This document shows, one piece after another, positions 43,801 to 58,728 of a DNA stretch of 64,000 bases. The translations under genes were made by a program, and so were the position numbers. Source of the DNA: Morella rubra (Eukaryota > Streptophyta > Magnoliopsida > Fagales > Myricaceae); the NCBI GenBank assembly GCA_003952965.2, contig CM025850.1, positions 711,370-775,369 on the forward strand, given 5' to 3'. The first letter of the stretch is position 1, and every line of letters begins with the position of its first letter. The notes under the pieces are model-generated. The model did not search any database and was not told the origin of the DNA. It saw only the letters and a program-made list of their open reading frames with translations.

Positions 43801-44135
43801 ACACGCGAAAGCAAAAGCCTCTTACCAGACATTCCAGCCTTGAGGCAGCCAGAAATAACCTCCGCGGAACGAGATTTTGGGCCCAGCGTCCCAACGATCT
43901 TCGTCATTGCAGGAAAAAAACTCTGCAACAACAACAAAATCACCGAAAAGTCAACAAATAAATCCCATATCAAATCAGAATTTAGAAGATCCACATAGAA
44001 ATAGATTTCGTTCGAAAATAAACCAAAAGGCACATGCGAAATTAACACGGAATTGAACGTGCTTACAGACTTAGACGGCTCCAGAATCGAAGCCATCCTA
44101 ATCGGCTCCTCCAAAAGCAAGTGATTGGAATGCAT
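37895..44135 (-). CDS. Cytosolic pyruvate kinase (At3g52990/At2g36580 type)
   Basis: Transfers phosphate from phosphoenolpyruvate to ADP in the last step of glycolysis; probably cytosolic, with no transit peptide. Sixteen exons on the minus strand: 44135-44067, 43922-43826, 43701-43604, 43258-43103, 42801-42724, 42597-42466, 42319-42239, 42123-42052, 41876-41787, 41215-41071, 40865-40777, 40158-40063, 39929-39862, 39715-39616, 38845-38786 and 38047-37895. They join in frame to 527 residues, which I remember as the length of the Arabidopsis orthologue. The protein starts [20 protein letters not shown]. Motifs include [20 protein letters not shown], the active-site lysine region [57 protein letters not shown], and a C-terminal regulatory-type domain ([20 protein letters not shown]). 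The exon ending at 42239 uses a GC donor (GCAAGT). Introns hold recent tandem repeats. The enzyme looks whole; ARFDFSWGD is a diverged version of the usual RMNFSHG, typical of this plant subgroup. Confidence 0.97.
38704..38727. repeat. (CT)n microsatellite in a pyruvate kinase intron
   Basis: Run of CT dinucleotides in the intron between the exons at 38845-38786 and 38047-37895. Likely length-variable between individuals. Confidence 0.85.
41513..41748. repeat. Perfect tandem duplication of 118 bp in a pyruvate kinase intron
   Basis: Bases 41513-41630 and 41631-41748 read identically, each beginning AATAAAATTAACAG and ending AAGCTTAACAC. The pair lies in the intron between the exons at 41876-41787 and 41215-41071. 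Complete identity means either a very recent duplication or an assembly artefact. Confidence 0.92.
41898..41978. repeat. Short tandem repeat, 2.5 copies of a 32-33 bp unit
   Basis: The unit GCATATAGGCATTGCTTTGT plus T-rich tail and GAAAAATT appears at 41898-41929 and 41930-41962 (one extra T), then partially at 41963-41978. It sits in the pyruvate kinase intron upstream of the exon 41876-41787, close to its acceptor site. Confidence 0.9.
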
Positions 44136-45184
44136 CTTCGTTTACCGGTGCCTCTAAACGACTGCTGACAAAGCAAGGGAGGACAGGGAATACAGAGGCA
44201 GCAGAACGCCTTGAATCAGAGTAAGCTGCCTGGCGAGAAGGGGCCGATGGGTTTTTTGTTGAAGGTTTTTTATTCGTAAACCTTCGAATATGCCTTTTGT
44301 ACTTGTACTGCTCCTACTTTCTATTTCCCACTCGGCTAATTAATTTTAGTAATTACTTATAAAAAAAATAAAAATAAAATAATTTTAGTAATTAATTACA
44401 ATTTTTACTTTTTTTTGGGGAAGGAGAAAGAAGAAAAACCTCGTCCTGATTTTACTGGAACTAGGGACACCTGCCCACTGTAACCGTCCATTTCCTCAAT
44501 TCCTCGTTGGAAAATTCTACTATTAACACGTGGCAGACTTCCAGCAATCTGATTGACCACGCCAAAACCACTTGGAGACCGCGCGTGCAGAATGTAGAGC
44601 AGTGGTACTCTAACTACGCAGATTCGTGGCTGAAGGGGTAAGTGTTTCTGGTACCCACGCGACTATGTACAGCTTACGGTGCGGTCCGCGTGGTTATAGA
44701 GAGGTCCAAGCCATTTCCGTGGTCCCCAATCGTTTGGAAGCGAGAGTGTCGTACTACTGGTCGTTTAGAATAAATAATACACGTGCTTGAGGAAGTTAGG
44801 TGGCTTTTCAGGTAGCGGAAACGAAAGAGGCGCATGTTGTTGTTGTTGTCGTCGTTAGATTTTTGAAAAGCGGTAAAGTTAAAACCGTAAACGTGCGTTA
44901 CCGCTTCGGCCCCACGAAAATCACAGCCGCTTGTTTACGGGAGCTAGGAACTTTTGATTTGTCAATTCCAATGGGCTGTCGCTTTAGTAAGATCTCGTGT
45001 GAGTACGGATGGGCCAGCCAATATTTATTTAAACATATTCTTTTTCGAAAAATTGAAAGGGGATTATGTACGCATTTTGTGATTTATTTAATATAAACTG
45101 TTGAATTTCGAATATCTTCAAATATATTTTTATGATTAAAGGTTACATATTTTAAATGTTCTCTTTTATCTAAACAAAAGCCGA
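44136..45184. other. Upstream region of pyruvate kinase
   Basis: The part next to 44136 holds the pyruvate kinase 5' UTR and promoter. The open frame at about 44800-45096 gives no recognisable protein. No other gene seen. Confidence 0.5.
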
Positions 45185-45192
45185 TGCACAAT

Positions 45193-45784
45193 CAGTGGCG
45201 GATGCAAGGGGGCGACCCTCCCCCATTGCACCGCCCAAAACAAAATTGTATAGGTAAATTATTTTTTTTTTTTTGGCCTGAACTTGTGGGAGTCTGATCC
45301 CCATAGACCCAGGTCAACCCACTTCTTCTCCTCCTCTCTCCTCCTCCTTCAATAATATCTTAGGGTTACAGAGGTTTCTACCTGAAAATTTCTAATTTTT
45401 TAATTTTTTTTTCGAAAATAAATAGAAAATCCACTCATATTTTTGTGTCCCAAATTAATTATTTAGCTAATTTTTATTTGGTTAGGTTTTTCATGCCCTT
45501 GAATTTTCATGGAGTTCTTGCTGCTCAAACTATCATTTTCTATATATATATATATATATATATTTTATTTTTTTTTTTCAACGTTTTCAGAAGATACAAA
45601 TCAGTAAGATTATTTGTCACCTTCACTCTCAGCGAATAGTATGTACGCGTATTTAAAATTTTTAATCCTTAATTTTCGATATTTTAACTCTAAGATATTT
45701 TTTGCATTACGTAGGAAAAAATTTTTTTGTCATCTCGTCTTATGTGTTCGCTCCCCTTCAAATTAGATCCTGGATTCGCTACTG
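45193..45784. mobile_element. Non-autonomous hAT-type element (592 bp, 8-bp target duplication)
   Basis: The left end is CAGTGGCGGATGCAAGG and the inverted right end is CAGTAGCGAATCCAGGA, an imperfect inverted repeat of about 16 bases. The exact direct repeat TGCACAAT flanks it at 45185-45192 and 45785-45792. An 8-bp duplication with CAGTGGCGGA-type ends fits the hAT superfamily. The inside has a TA microsatellite (about 45540-45562) and poly-T tracts but no transposase frame, so it depended on a helper. Confidence 0.87.
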
Positions 45785-45792
45785 TGCACAAT

Positions 45793-47109
45793 TCAAATAA
45801 TTTGTCCTGTTTTTTATGGCGGCAATTTGGGCCGCTGCTGGTGAAAGGCTAGCTCGCTAGGGTTGGTATAATGATTTTAGCGAAACTTTTAAATTTTTAA
45901 CCCTGCAAAACCATGTTCTAATGAAATCCGCCTTCATCTTCTCGAAAAAAGAAAAGAAAGGAGAGAGAGAGAGAGAGAGAGAAATAAAGAATTCCGCATA
46001 GACCCTAAGACATATTGACCATAACGATCAAACTCTCAATTACAATTATTTAAAGGATCTTAAAGGCATGTTTTGACTTTAACCTTTTTTTTTGTACTCA
46101 AACCGTGCATTTGATTTTGAACCCTCTTACCTATGGAAACTTTAAAGATTAAGAACACAAGGTTGAACCCGATGTAGACCAACTAGACTCGTAGTAATTT
46201 TAATCTTTCTCCGCTTAAGATCCAAATACTTTCCTAGATTATTTTCATAATCTTGAATATTACTTCACGATCAGGTTTTTGAATATTGGCAGAATTTTCT
46301 GTCAAATCTAATTTTAAATTGAGTTATATTTCATTAAGGTTGATTCAAAGAGTCTTTCAAAGTTTGAAATGATGATTATATCTTCAAAATGAAGAGCTAA
46401 AAATAAAAAACTGACCTATGCATGACAATTACCTGAGAAAATTTCAAAATTATTTCAAAAACTTGATTTTTAAATATTTCCTTCCTTTCATAATTTTAAT
46501 CTATAAATAAAAAGGCACTTGTAGTTGTATATAAGTTTTGAGTTTGATTGCTCTTTAATCTAAAAGAAGCTGAGTGAAATCAACTATAATTTATCAAAAT
46601 TTGATGTAACCATAACCAGGATAGACTGATAGAGCTAGACACACACTAGTCAAGATTATTTTTTAATTTTTTATAACTATTATAAAACTCAATTATATTG
46701 AGTAGAAAACAATAATGTGGAACTTCACCTTATATCATTCATTTTTTTGTTATTTTTTTATCTCTCGTTTTATATTAGACTCACGTTGTTGCATATTAAG
46801 AAACCGAAATTACGAATATATAAGATAGTTTAAGCCAAGCTATGACGGAGCTGGAATAATGTATTGATCTTTGTAAAACTAGTTCAACTCAATTCACGTT
46901 AATTAGGAACTTTATTTTGGAACCAATGTAAGGAGGGTATTACGCCTCACATAATTTTTATCATTGCCGAAACCGTGATTGTTGACATTGCTAGACCCGG
47001 GGAATTCATGTTTATGGGAATGTCTGATTAGCCCCCCATTAAATTAACTAGATATTATATCATTTCAAGCTTTGAATAACAAGGAGAATGGTTCAAAACC
47101 AGATAATGA
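45793..47109. other. Intergenic AT-rich region
   Basis: A (GA)n microsatellite lies at about 45961-45982. The rest is AT-rich with no supported gene. Confidence 0.6.
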
Positions 47110-47510
47110 AAACGATTAAATACACTTTTTGTCCTCGATTATTAGAGTTATGAAATTTCACATCTCAAATTACGAATTTCGTTAAAATTTTTTTGCCAGC
47201 CAACTATCAATCGTTTTTACTTTGCACTCTAACTGTTAATTAAGAAGAAAATTATTATTTTGATTTGGTGAAATAAAAAGTTTATCTTTATAATTTTTTA
47301 TAATTATTTTGTATACGAGAGTAAATTAGTCATTTCACTTAATCATAATAACAATTTTTCGTCTAAAATTAAATGTTGGACGATTAATAATTAATGAAAG
47401 AAATGTAATGAAACTAGAAATTTGAGGTGTAAATTATTAGAACACAGCAGCAGATGCAGAAAAATATATTTTTTTAAAAAAGATAAAAGATAAAAAGTGT
47501 TTTTTTATCC
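47110..47510. mobile_element. Probable decayed fold-back MITE
   Basis: The left side has TAAATACACTTTTTGTCC and the right side, read inverted, AAAAAACACTTTTTATCT. Internal arms also pair imperfectly, for example TCTCAAATTACGAATTTCG near 47165 against the inverse of a segment near 47415-47445. The organisation resembles the Mutator-type MITE at 9522-9887 but is more diverged, and I found no clear target duplication. Ends are approximate. Confidence 0.45.
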
Positions 47511-47905
47511 GAACAGAAAAATTACAAAATCAATTTTGAAGTGGCAATATGAATTAGTCACCACCCTAACTCATGTAAATATATAATCAGTGATTTTCCG
47601 GATAGTGTTGAAGTTTTATTAAAAGTGCGAGGGTTAAAAGTGGATTTGAATGTAGTAGCTGTAACCTCCTATAAACAAAAAAATACAAAGACGATGTACA
47701 ATGACGATTCTCTCTCCCGTCGATCCGGGCCCCACCTACAACAATTGGTTACCTAAATTACTTAACGGGACCGTCACAAGCCGTTACGGCCCATCCTTCA
47801 CCAACTCACGGTCCGTTAAGACGCCTCCTCCCAGTTCCAATCCTCTCATCCTTCGCCGCTAACGTCGCCGTTCGCGATCCCCTAACCCTAACTTAACGTC
47901 CTCTA
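47511..47905 (+). promoter_or_regulatory. Promoter and 5' UTR region of the trihelix-uridylate kinase gene
   Basis: The 395 bases before the start codon change from AT-rich DNA to a C-rich leader from about 47715 on. The leader contains ACCCTAAC telomere-like words (about 47884-47894) just before the ATG at 47906. A TATA box cannot be assigned. Confidence 0.45.
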
Positions 47906-52587
<4,682 letters not shown>

Positions 52588-53692
52588 TACGAATGCAACT
52601 CTACTCCAATGCATTATTGTTAGGCGTTGTAACCTCAGATGCTATGTCAAGTTAATTGAACAAGTTCAGCTGCCGGCAAGTATTTGTTGATGTTCAGACG
52701 GTTCTCCTTGCTTCATAATCTGCCACCCACCTGTACTCAACACGAGAGTTGGTCAAGGTCCTGACATGCCTACTGCTATTCGACGATTATTTGCAGTGTC
52801 TGCCTTCTTGGATATCTGCATCTTAGTAAAGTGCTGGCATTTCTTGTATTCTGATATTTGTAAATGTTGTTAACCAAACGTAAGATCTAGTTGGGATAGG
52901 ACAATTAATGCACTGGAATAAATACTGAAGTGTTCTGGTAGTAGATTTGAGCGCAAGATATGGAGGTCGAAGTCCATGTCGCGAGTCTCTTCTTAGCTTG
53001 GTGTATTTATTACTGAAATTGTTTTGCAGTAACATGTACGAGGAAACTGGGGTAATCTAAATGTGTTATTGAAATGTTCCATAATGTTGTACTTTTTTCG
53101 TTTACGTTGAGGGTGGAATTTATAAAATTACGAGGTGCAAGAAGACTGTTGGGAGGATGGGCTGCATTTCTGTTGGTAAAAGAAAAACATATTTCAACAT
53201 TCTGAGTGTGTGGTTATATACTTATATGAGTGTAACTATTGGCACGCTAGACGATCCAGAAAAGGAAAAAGAAGTGTGGGCACGTGGGAGTGCTGGAGGC
53301 ACTTGAGCTTATGGGGTAATTAGGCGACTGCAGAATTTAAAAAAAAAATCAGAATAAAAATAAAAGTCCTTGTACAAGCACCATTCTTGGGATTCCTAAT
53401 GACAAAACTACGTAGGAAATAAATTAATGACAACTGAATGACAAAACGAAGACTGGAGAGACTTAATCTTGATGGCTCATGGCTAGACGCCATCAGATGA
53501 TCTCTCCACCAGTAACATTGGGAAACATAAAAGCTTACAGATATATCAAAGAACTCTGAGAGGTCTGCAGCAGCCAGAATTTGCACCGAGACAATGCAAA
53601 TGAAAATAAAGGATATGAATTGAGGATAGAAACAACCACGGGGTAACCAATTCAGCATTGGCAAATACTGGAAAGCAATTTAAAGATGAGCA
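52588..53692. other. Tail-to-tail intergenic region
   Basis: 3' flanks of the trihelix-uridylate kinase gene (+) and the PXC1-type gene (-). AT-rich, without any supported gene. Confidence 0.6.
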
Positions 53693-55915
53693 TTAAGCCA
53701 GCCCATCTTCAGTGGTGGCTAGTGAAGGCGAGATCGAATTGCGCGATTCATCGTAATCCTCCCCAAGCGGAGACTGCTCCACCCTGATTTCCTCTATCAT
53801 CTTTGCCACTTCCGCCATTGTTGGCCTCTTGTCAGGCTGTGGAACCACACAGGCTAACCCCACGTGGAGCATCGACACAAGCTCTTCCTCAATGTTCTTG
53901 TACCTCAAGAGTTCTTGATCAAACACTTCAGCAGTCCACTCTTCCTTCACAACCGATCGAACCCATTTGGGCAGGTCCACGGCCTGCTCCTCTTCATCCA
54001 TGCGTAGCCTGGTTGGTGAAGGGTACTGGGATGGAGCTTTCCCTGTAAGAACTTCCAACAAGAGGACCCCGAAACTGTAGACATCTGCCGTTTGAGATAA
54101 CCTCTTGATTTCTGCTTGCTCAGGAGCCCTGTACCCTCCTAACCTTGCGATGGCATGAACCGGGTTCAAAAGCAACGAGAGCCCGAAATCAGAAATGCAT
54201 GCAACACCGTTCTTGTCAAGAAGCACGTTGGAAGATTTCACGTTCCCATGGGGTATTTTCAATTCGTTGTACTCTTCATGAATCTTTGCTAGTCCTCGAG
54301 CCGCTCCTAGCACCAAGCTGATCCTGGTAGTCCAATCCAAAGGAATTCTTCCCGGACCCCGATTGCCTTAATTTGCATAAACAAATTCAAGAGCCACACA
54401 CACAAAGTTACGAGAAGTTGAAAAAAATAAACTAAAGTTGTAGTTAAAACTCAAATTTAAAGCTCCAATTTAAGGTAGTATGCCAATTTCGCAGGGTTAT
54501 CTCTCATAATTATGTCTTATAAGAGGAAGCAGAGCAATCATCATTTCAAAGAACTTACCATGAAGAAGTGAATGTAAGCTCCCATTAGGAAGATAATCAT
54601 AGACAAGAAGCTTCTCCTCCTTGGCATAGTAATAAGCTCTAAACCTCACAATGTTAGGGTGCTTGGGCTTCCCGATGAGGTCCATATACTGCTCAAACTC
54701 TTTCCTCGAACACGGGTTCGCGTCCTTGAGCCGCTTTACGGCCATTACGCACCCATCATCGAGCACCGCCTTATACACCGTTCCTAAGCTCCCTTTTCCG
54801 AGCATCTCAGCCGAAGCCCGGAGTAAATCCTCCAGCTCAAACTGCTTTCTCCTATCGAAAAAGACGAGCTTGCTTCGGTCCGTGACGTTAGTCCCATCGC
54901 TGCTATCTCCACCTCCATTGTTTGCGTACACTTTCTTCTCACTCCCACCGTAGCTACTCCCACTCCTCCTCCTCTTCCCACTCTCGCTTCCCGCCATCGA
55001 ACCCGAGCATCCCCGGTCTCTCGCGCAGTAATGCGCGACGACGAACGACACAACCACTAACAGTGCCACGCAGTTCGCTATCACAATAGCCACTATGGCA
55101 CCGGTGCTTAGCCCTTTTCGTGATCCTCCTTTGCCCTGAGTTGTCACAGGCGCTTGAGGCAACGAGCTCGGGTTCGAAGGTACGACCTGAGAGGAGGCGG
55201 ACGCCGGAGGAGTCTCCGTGAACGAGCAAACGGGAAAGGGGCTTGATCCGCATAGCCCTTCGTTCCCAGAAAAGCTTTTGTCCCCGAATTTCTTGAGCAA
55301 ACCGTCAGGTAGATGTCCGTATAACTCATTGCTAGTCAAGTTCAACTCTTTGAGAGTCACCAAAGAGACGGAGAGGTCAGGAACCGGCCCTGAAAGCGCG
55401 TTGTTCTGTAACCGAAGCGTGAGGAGCCGATTCAAGCGGGACAACTCTTTTGGAATTGGGCCACGGAGATTGTTATCTGAGAAGTCGAGGCGGAGGAGGC
55501 GCTGGAGGGAGGATATCTCGGGGGGGATCTCCCCTGAGAGGTCGTTGCCGGAGAGGTAGAGGAGCTTGAGGTTGGTGCAGTTGGTAAGGGGCAAAACAGT
55601 GCCGTTGAGCCGGTTGTTATGGAGGTCGAGGAGGCGAAGCTGGTCGAGCGAGGCCAGAGAGTCGACTGGCCCGCGAAGGTTAAGAGAAGGGAGGGAGAGA
55701 GCGATGACGCGTTTGTTGTTTGAGGAGCAGCCGACACCGCGCCACGAGGCAGCGCAGGCGTCGCCGCCGCTCCAGTTGGACTCGAGCTCGCCATGGGCAT
55801 CGCTCTGTAGGCGAAAAAGCGTGAGTGCGTCTGTGTCATTTGGGACAGACAGAGAGAGGGTGAGGAAGGCTAAGGCCACTGCCAAAGCTAAGGGTAACAG
55901 ATACGGATTGTTCAT
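53693..55915 (-). CDS. PXC1: Leucine-rich-repeat receptor-like (pseudo)kinase, PXC1-like
   Basis: Plasma-membrane receptor-like kinase of LRR subfamily III; Arabidopsis PXC1 promotes secondary wall formation in xylem fibres. Two exons on the minus strand (55915-54559 and 54366-53693) join in phase to 676 residues. Residues 1-24 are a signal peptide, followed by an N-terminal LRR cap and about five LRRs (80-205). A paired-Cys segment (CGSSPFPVC) and a Pro/Ser-rich linker come next, then a transmembrane helix at about 272-297. The kinase region has glycine loop GKGSLGTV (373-380) and the ATP lysine in VMAVK (K394). The catalytic loop reads HGNVKSSN (about 492-499), so the HRD arginine and aspartate are replaced by Gly and Asn, while DFG (512-514) is kept. 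This is normal for PXC1 and predicts weak or no phosphotransfer. The C-terminus ([26 protein letters not shown]) matches PXC1. The CDS is intact. Confidence 0.96.
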
Positions 55916-58728
55916 CTTTGGCGTTTTGGGTCGTGTGGGCGGGAAGAGTGGGTAAGGAGGAGAGTGGCTTTTAAAATTGTATAATTATATATCTTCAACC
56001 TTCGAAGAGACTGATAGCTCAAGTCTCTCTGGCTCTCTATTTCCTAGTATGGTCTAAAAAGCTAAAATATGGGGAAGTTGAGTTCAGAGAGAGAGAGAGA
56101 GGACTTTTGTATATCTCCTTCCTCTGATCTTATGATCTAGAGCGAGAATGGTATGATTAAAGGGTAAGACAATAGCAACAGAGAGGGAGAGAGAGTGGGT
56201 CTTTATGATATCTTTTTAGCTATATTTGAGAAGGTGAGTATGATTAAAGGCGACACTAGAATGTGGGAAAAAGGGTGGGGAGTAGTCGGGTGAATGATTG
56301 CAGTTCTCTCCCACTCCTTCCAAATGGAATGAGTGGAATTTGGAAAGGTTCTAACACATTCTGCATGGTGGAGATGTTCCCTTTTTTCTCTTTTTCTTTA
56401 CCAATTGGACATTTTGGGTGCCCAACACATTCTGCATGGTGGAGATTCTCGACCGATTACAGTGAGGATCTGTCATAATTTCTCCCTTACAAAGAAGATC
56501 GTGGCATGGTCATCAACGTCAATTGATCCTCTAATATGTCACTTCTAATCCTTCGAGTTCCGGAAACTCAGAGCACATTATCATGCTTCTATGTAACGGA
56601 ATAAAGTTCCATATATACTCTCTACTGCAACTGTTTCTACCCAATGAATATGGTTTCACGCATAACTAAAAGGACCCGAGAGTCACTGTATAGTAATCCT
56701 TCCCCTCCACCCCATATCAGTCCTCCATGGGCGACAGAATCCCCTGCTTTGCTACTCTGCGAAACAATTAAAGGTTATTGCTAAGTGTATTCTCACTATC
56801 TGGTTGCGCCTATTGAAGTCTCATTGTCATTGGATCTACATTGAGTTACACTTAGTTCACCGAGCCAACACAGAATTCTGAAGAAATATGCGTATTTCCC
56901 TAAGCTCTCATTACGCATCGCAGAAAAACCTCTGATCTGTCAAAAGGAAATACAATGTTCTTCGTATCCTGATCCTTTCATTGAGTTATTCAACATCATC
57001 AGCCAAACCCCCTCTCAGTTCTCAGCACATGTCTCTAGAGAAGGAAGAACATCCTTGTTTTGCCATGAAACTCATGTGCTGCTTCCTCTCCTGACGATTA
57101 GGCTTTGTTGGTTTCCACTTAAAGAGGGGGGTTAAGGAGACGGACAAAAAGTTTCATGCATCACTTGATTTGCCTGCTATTCCGTCTTCCTTTAGCTATC
57201 GTGGAAGGAAAAAGTGCACTACTTTAAGTAATAAGAAAGCAAAGCTGATGCACGAAACGGCCATGATAATGATCGAAAATATAAATATTTACATGGAAAA
57301 TGGCTACACAGCTCTATTAAATTGAAAAACAATATACGGAATTGAAGGAGTTTTGACCATGCGGTTGAATGCTGGTGCAATCGTGACAACTTTTCCAGCT
57401 GGAGAATTACCTTTCAAAGATTTTGTCTTTGTCAAAAAATCATTTGTTTTAAGTCCTCTCAGCTTTCAACGCCACGTGGTGGGGCTCATGGCTGGTACAC
57501 ACCCCCATTCCCTCAGCCTTCATCTTCACGCGTTTAGTAGTGCTGTCGAGAAAAGCGAAGGAAATGGGTCAGCTTTTCTTTTTCTCTATGGGTTTCATTA
57601 CGATGCGTTTTGCTCTTTCACCACCAAACACGCAAAAAGTGGAAAAAAAAAGAGCAATTGAAGGCGGGATTGGCGTTCTAATTTTTGGGTCGGACTGTCA
57701 TTCATTCATCCACGTCAGCAGCCAGTGGGACAAAAGCAGTGTACTACTGCGCACGAGACACGTCAATTTACAATATTAGTAGTGTCATTGTTGTTGTCGT
57801 TATTGCCATCATCTTCCCTTGTCGGTCATTGGAAATGAAACAAAGAGCAGAGGAATTTCAATTTTCAGGTTTCAAAAGTTTCTAGTCACAAATAAAGCCA
57901 AAGCAGAAGGCTGAAGACTGTATTTTTACCTTTGTCTTCACATATTGGTCTTTGGGATGGATCCAGGTGACAGAGTATATTGAGCAGAGTTATCTTGTTT
58001 GATCCAAGCCGATCATCATGGGATTATTGATTTAAGACGCTGCCATCACAAAGTTGAGAGAGAGATCTTCCCAAAAGTTAAGTTCCTTTTAGCAATCTAC
58101 TGGATTGAACCTGAAAACTTATTCAATGCCATGAAAACTGAAATGCACAACGACCCATTGGCAGTGTAAACGATTTCACATTTGTGAAGAATCAGCAATA
58201 GCACTTGTTAAAGTTGCTCATTCTCGAAATCTCAACTTCTCCACTAGTATGATACAGGGTCACTTCATCTTTTTGACGGGGAACATATAATCCACACCAT
58301 TCCGGGCTTTCTAAATAGAGGAAAATAATTCTCCCATAGTTGTTCAAAGTCTAGTTTATTTTTGTACTATCATCTTACTATTAATCCAAATCCAGGGCAA
58401 ATGCAGCTTAGATACAAGGTAAAGCTCTAAAATGCCACTTTAATAATTCCTCTTTCACCTTCTCCTACAGGCAAAAGTCGATTACATTGGTAATCAATGA
58501 GAGCGCCAACCACCAATTTAGAACTTATAGAATGAGATTGCATACATCACTGTGACTTGAAAGCTACAACTACAGCTGTGCCATAAATTCCATCCTGAGA
58601 ATGAAGAGCCAGAATGGAATTCAGGTGCACTACCTAGCACACCACTGCCGATTCGCCGAATACTTGTGGAATGCAACATCGTTCACCTTTACATTTACTT
58701 TCGTTGCATACCAGTCTTTATCTAATTT
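55916..58728. other. Intergenic region upstream of PXC1
   Basis: 2.8 kb with the PXC1 promoter at its left end and probably the 3' UTR of the Kdo transferase at its right end. It contains GA repeats (about 56084-56101 and 56180-56194) and a short direct repeat at 56353/56424. No gene is recognised. Confidence 0.6.
56353..56446. repeat. 23-bp direct repeat, 71 bp apart
   Basis: The 23 bases beginning AACACATTCTGCATGGTGG occur at 56353-56375 and 56424-56446 with no difference. The function is unknown; they may be remnants of a local duplication or paired binding sites in the PXC1 upstream region. Confidence 0.8.

Noticed and set aside
44800-45096. 98-residue open frame upstream of pyruvate kinase
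   Set aside because: Poly-Val stretch from GTT repeats, no family similarity, AT-rich flanks; not supported as a gene.
55566-55955. Long plus-strand open frame opposite PXC1
   Set aside because: Antisense shadow of the LRR-coding exon; Arg/Ser-rich with no homology.
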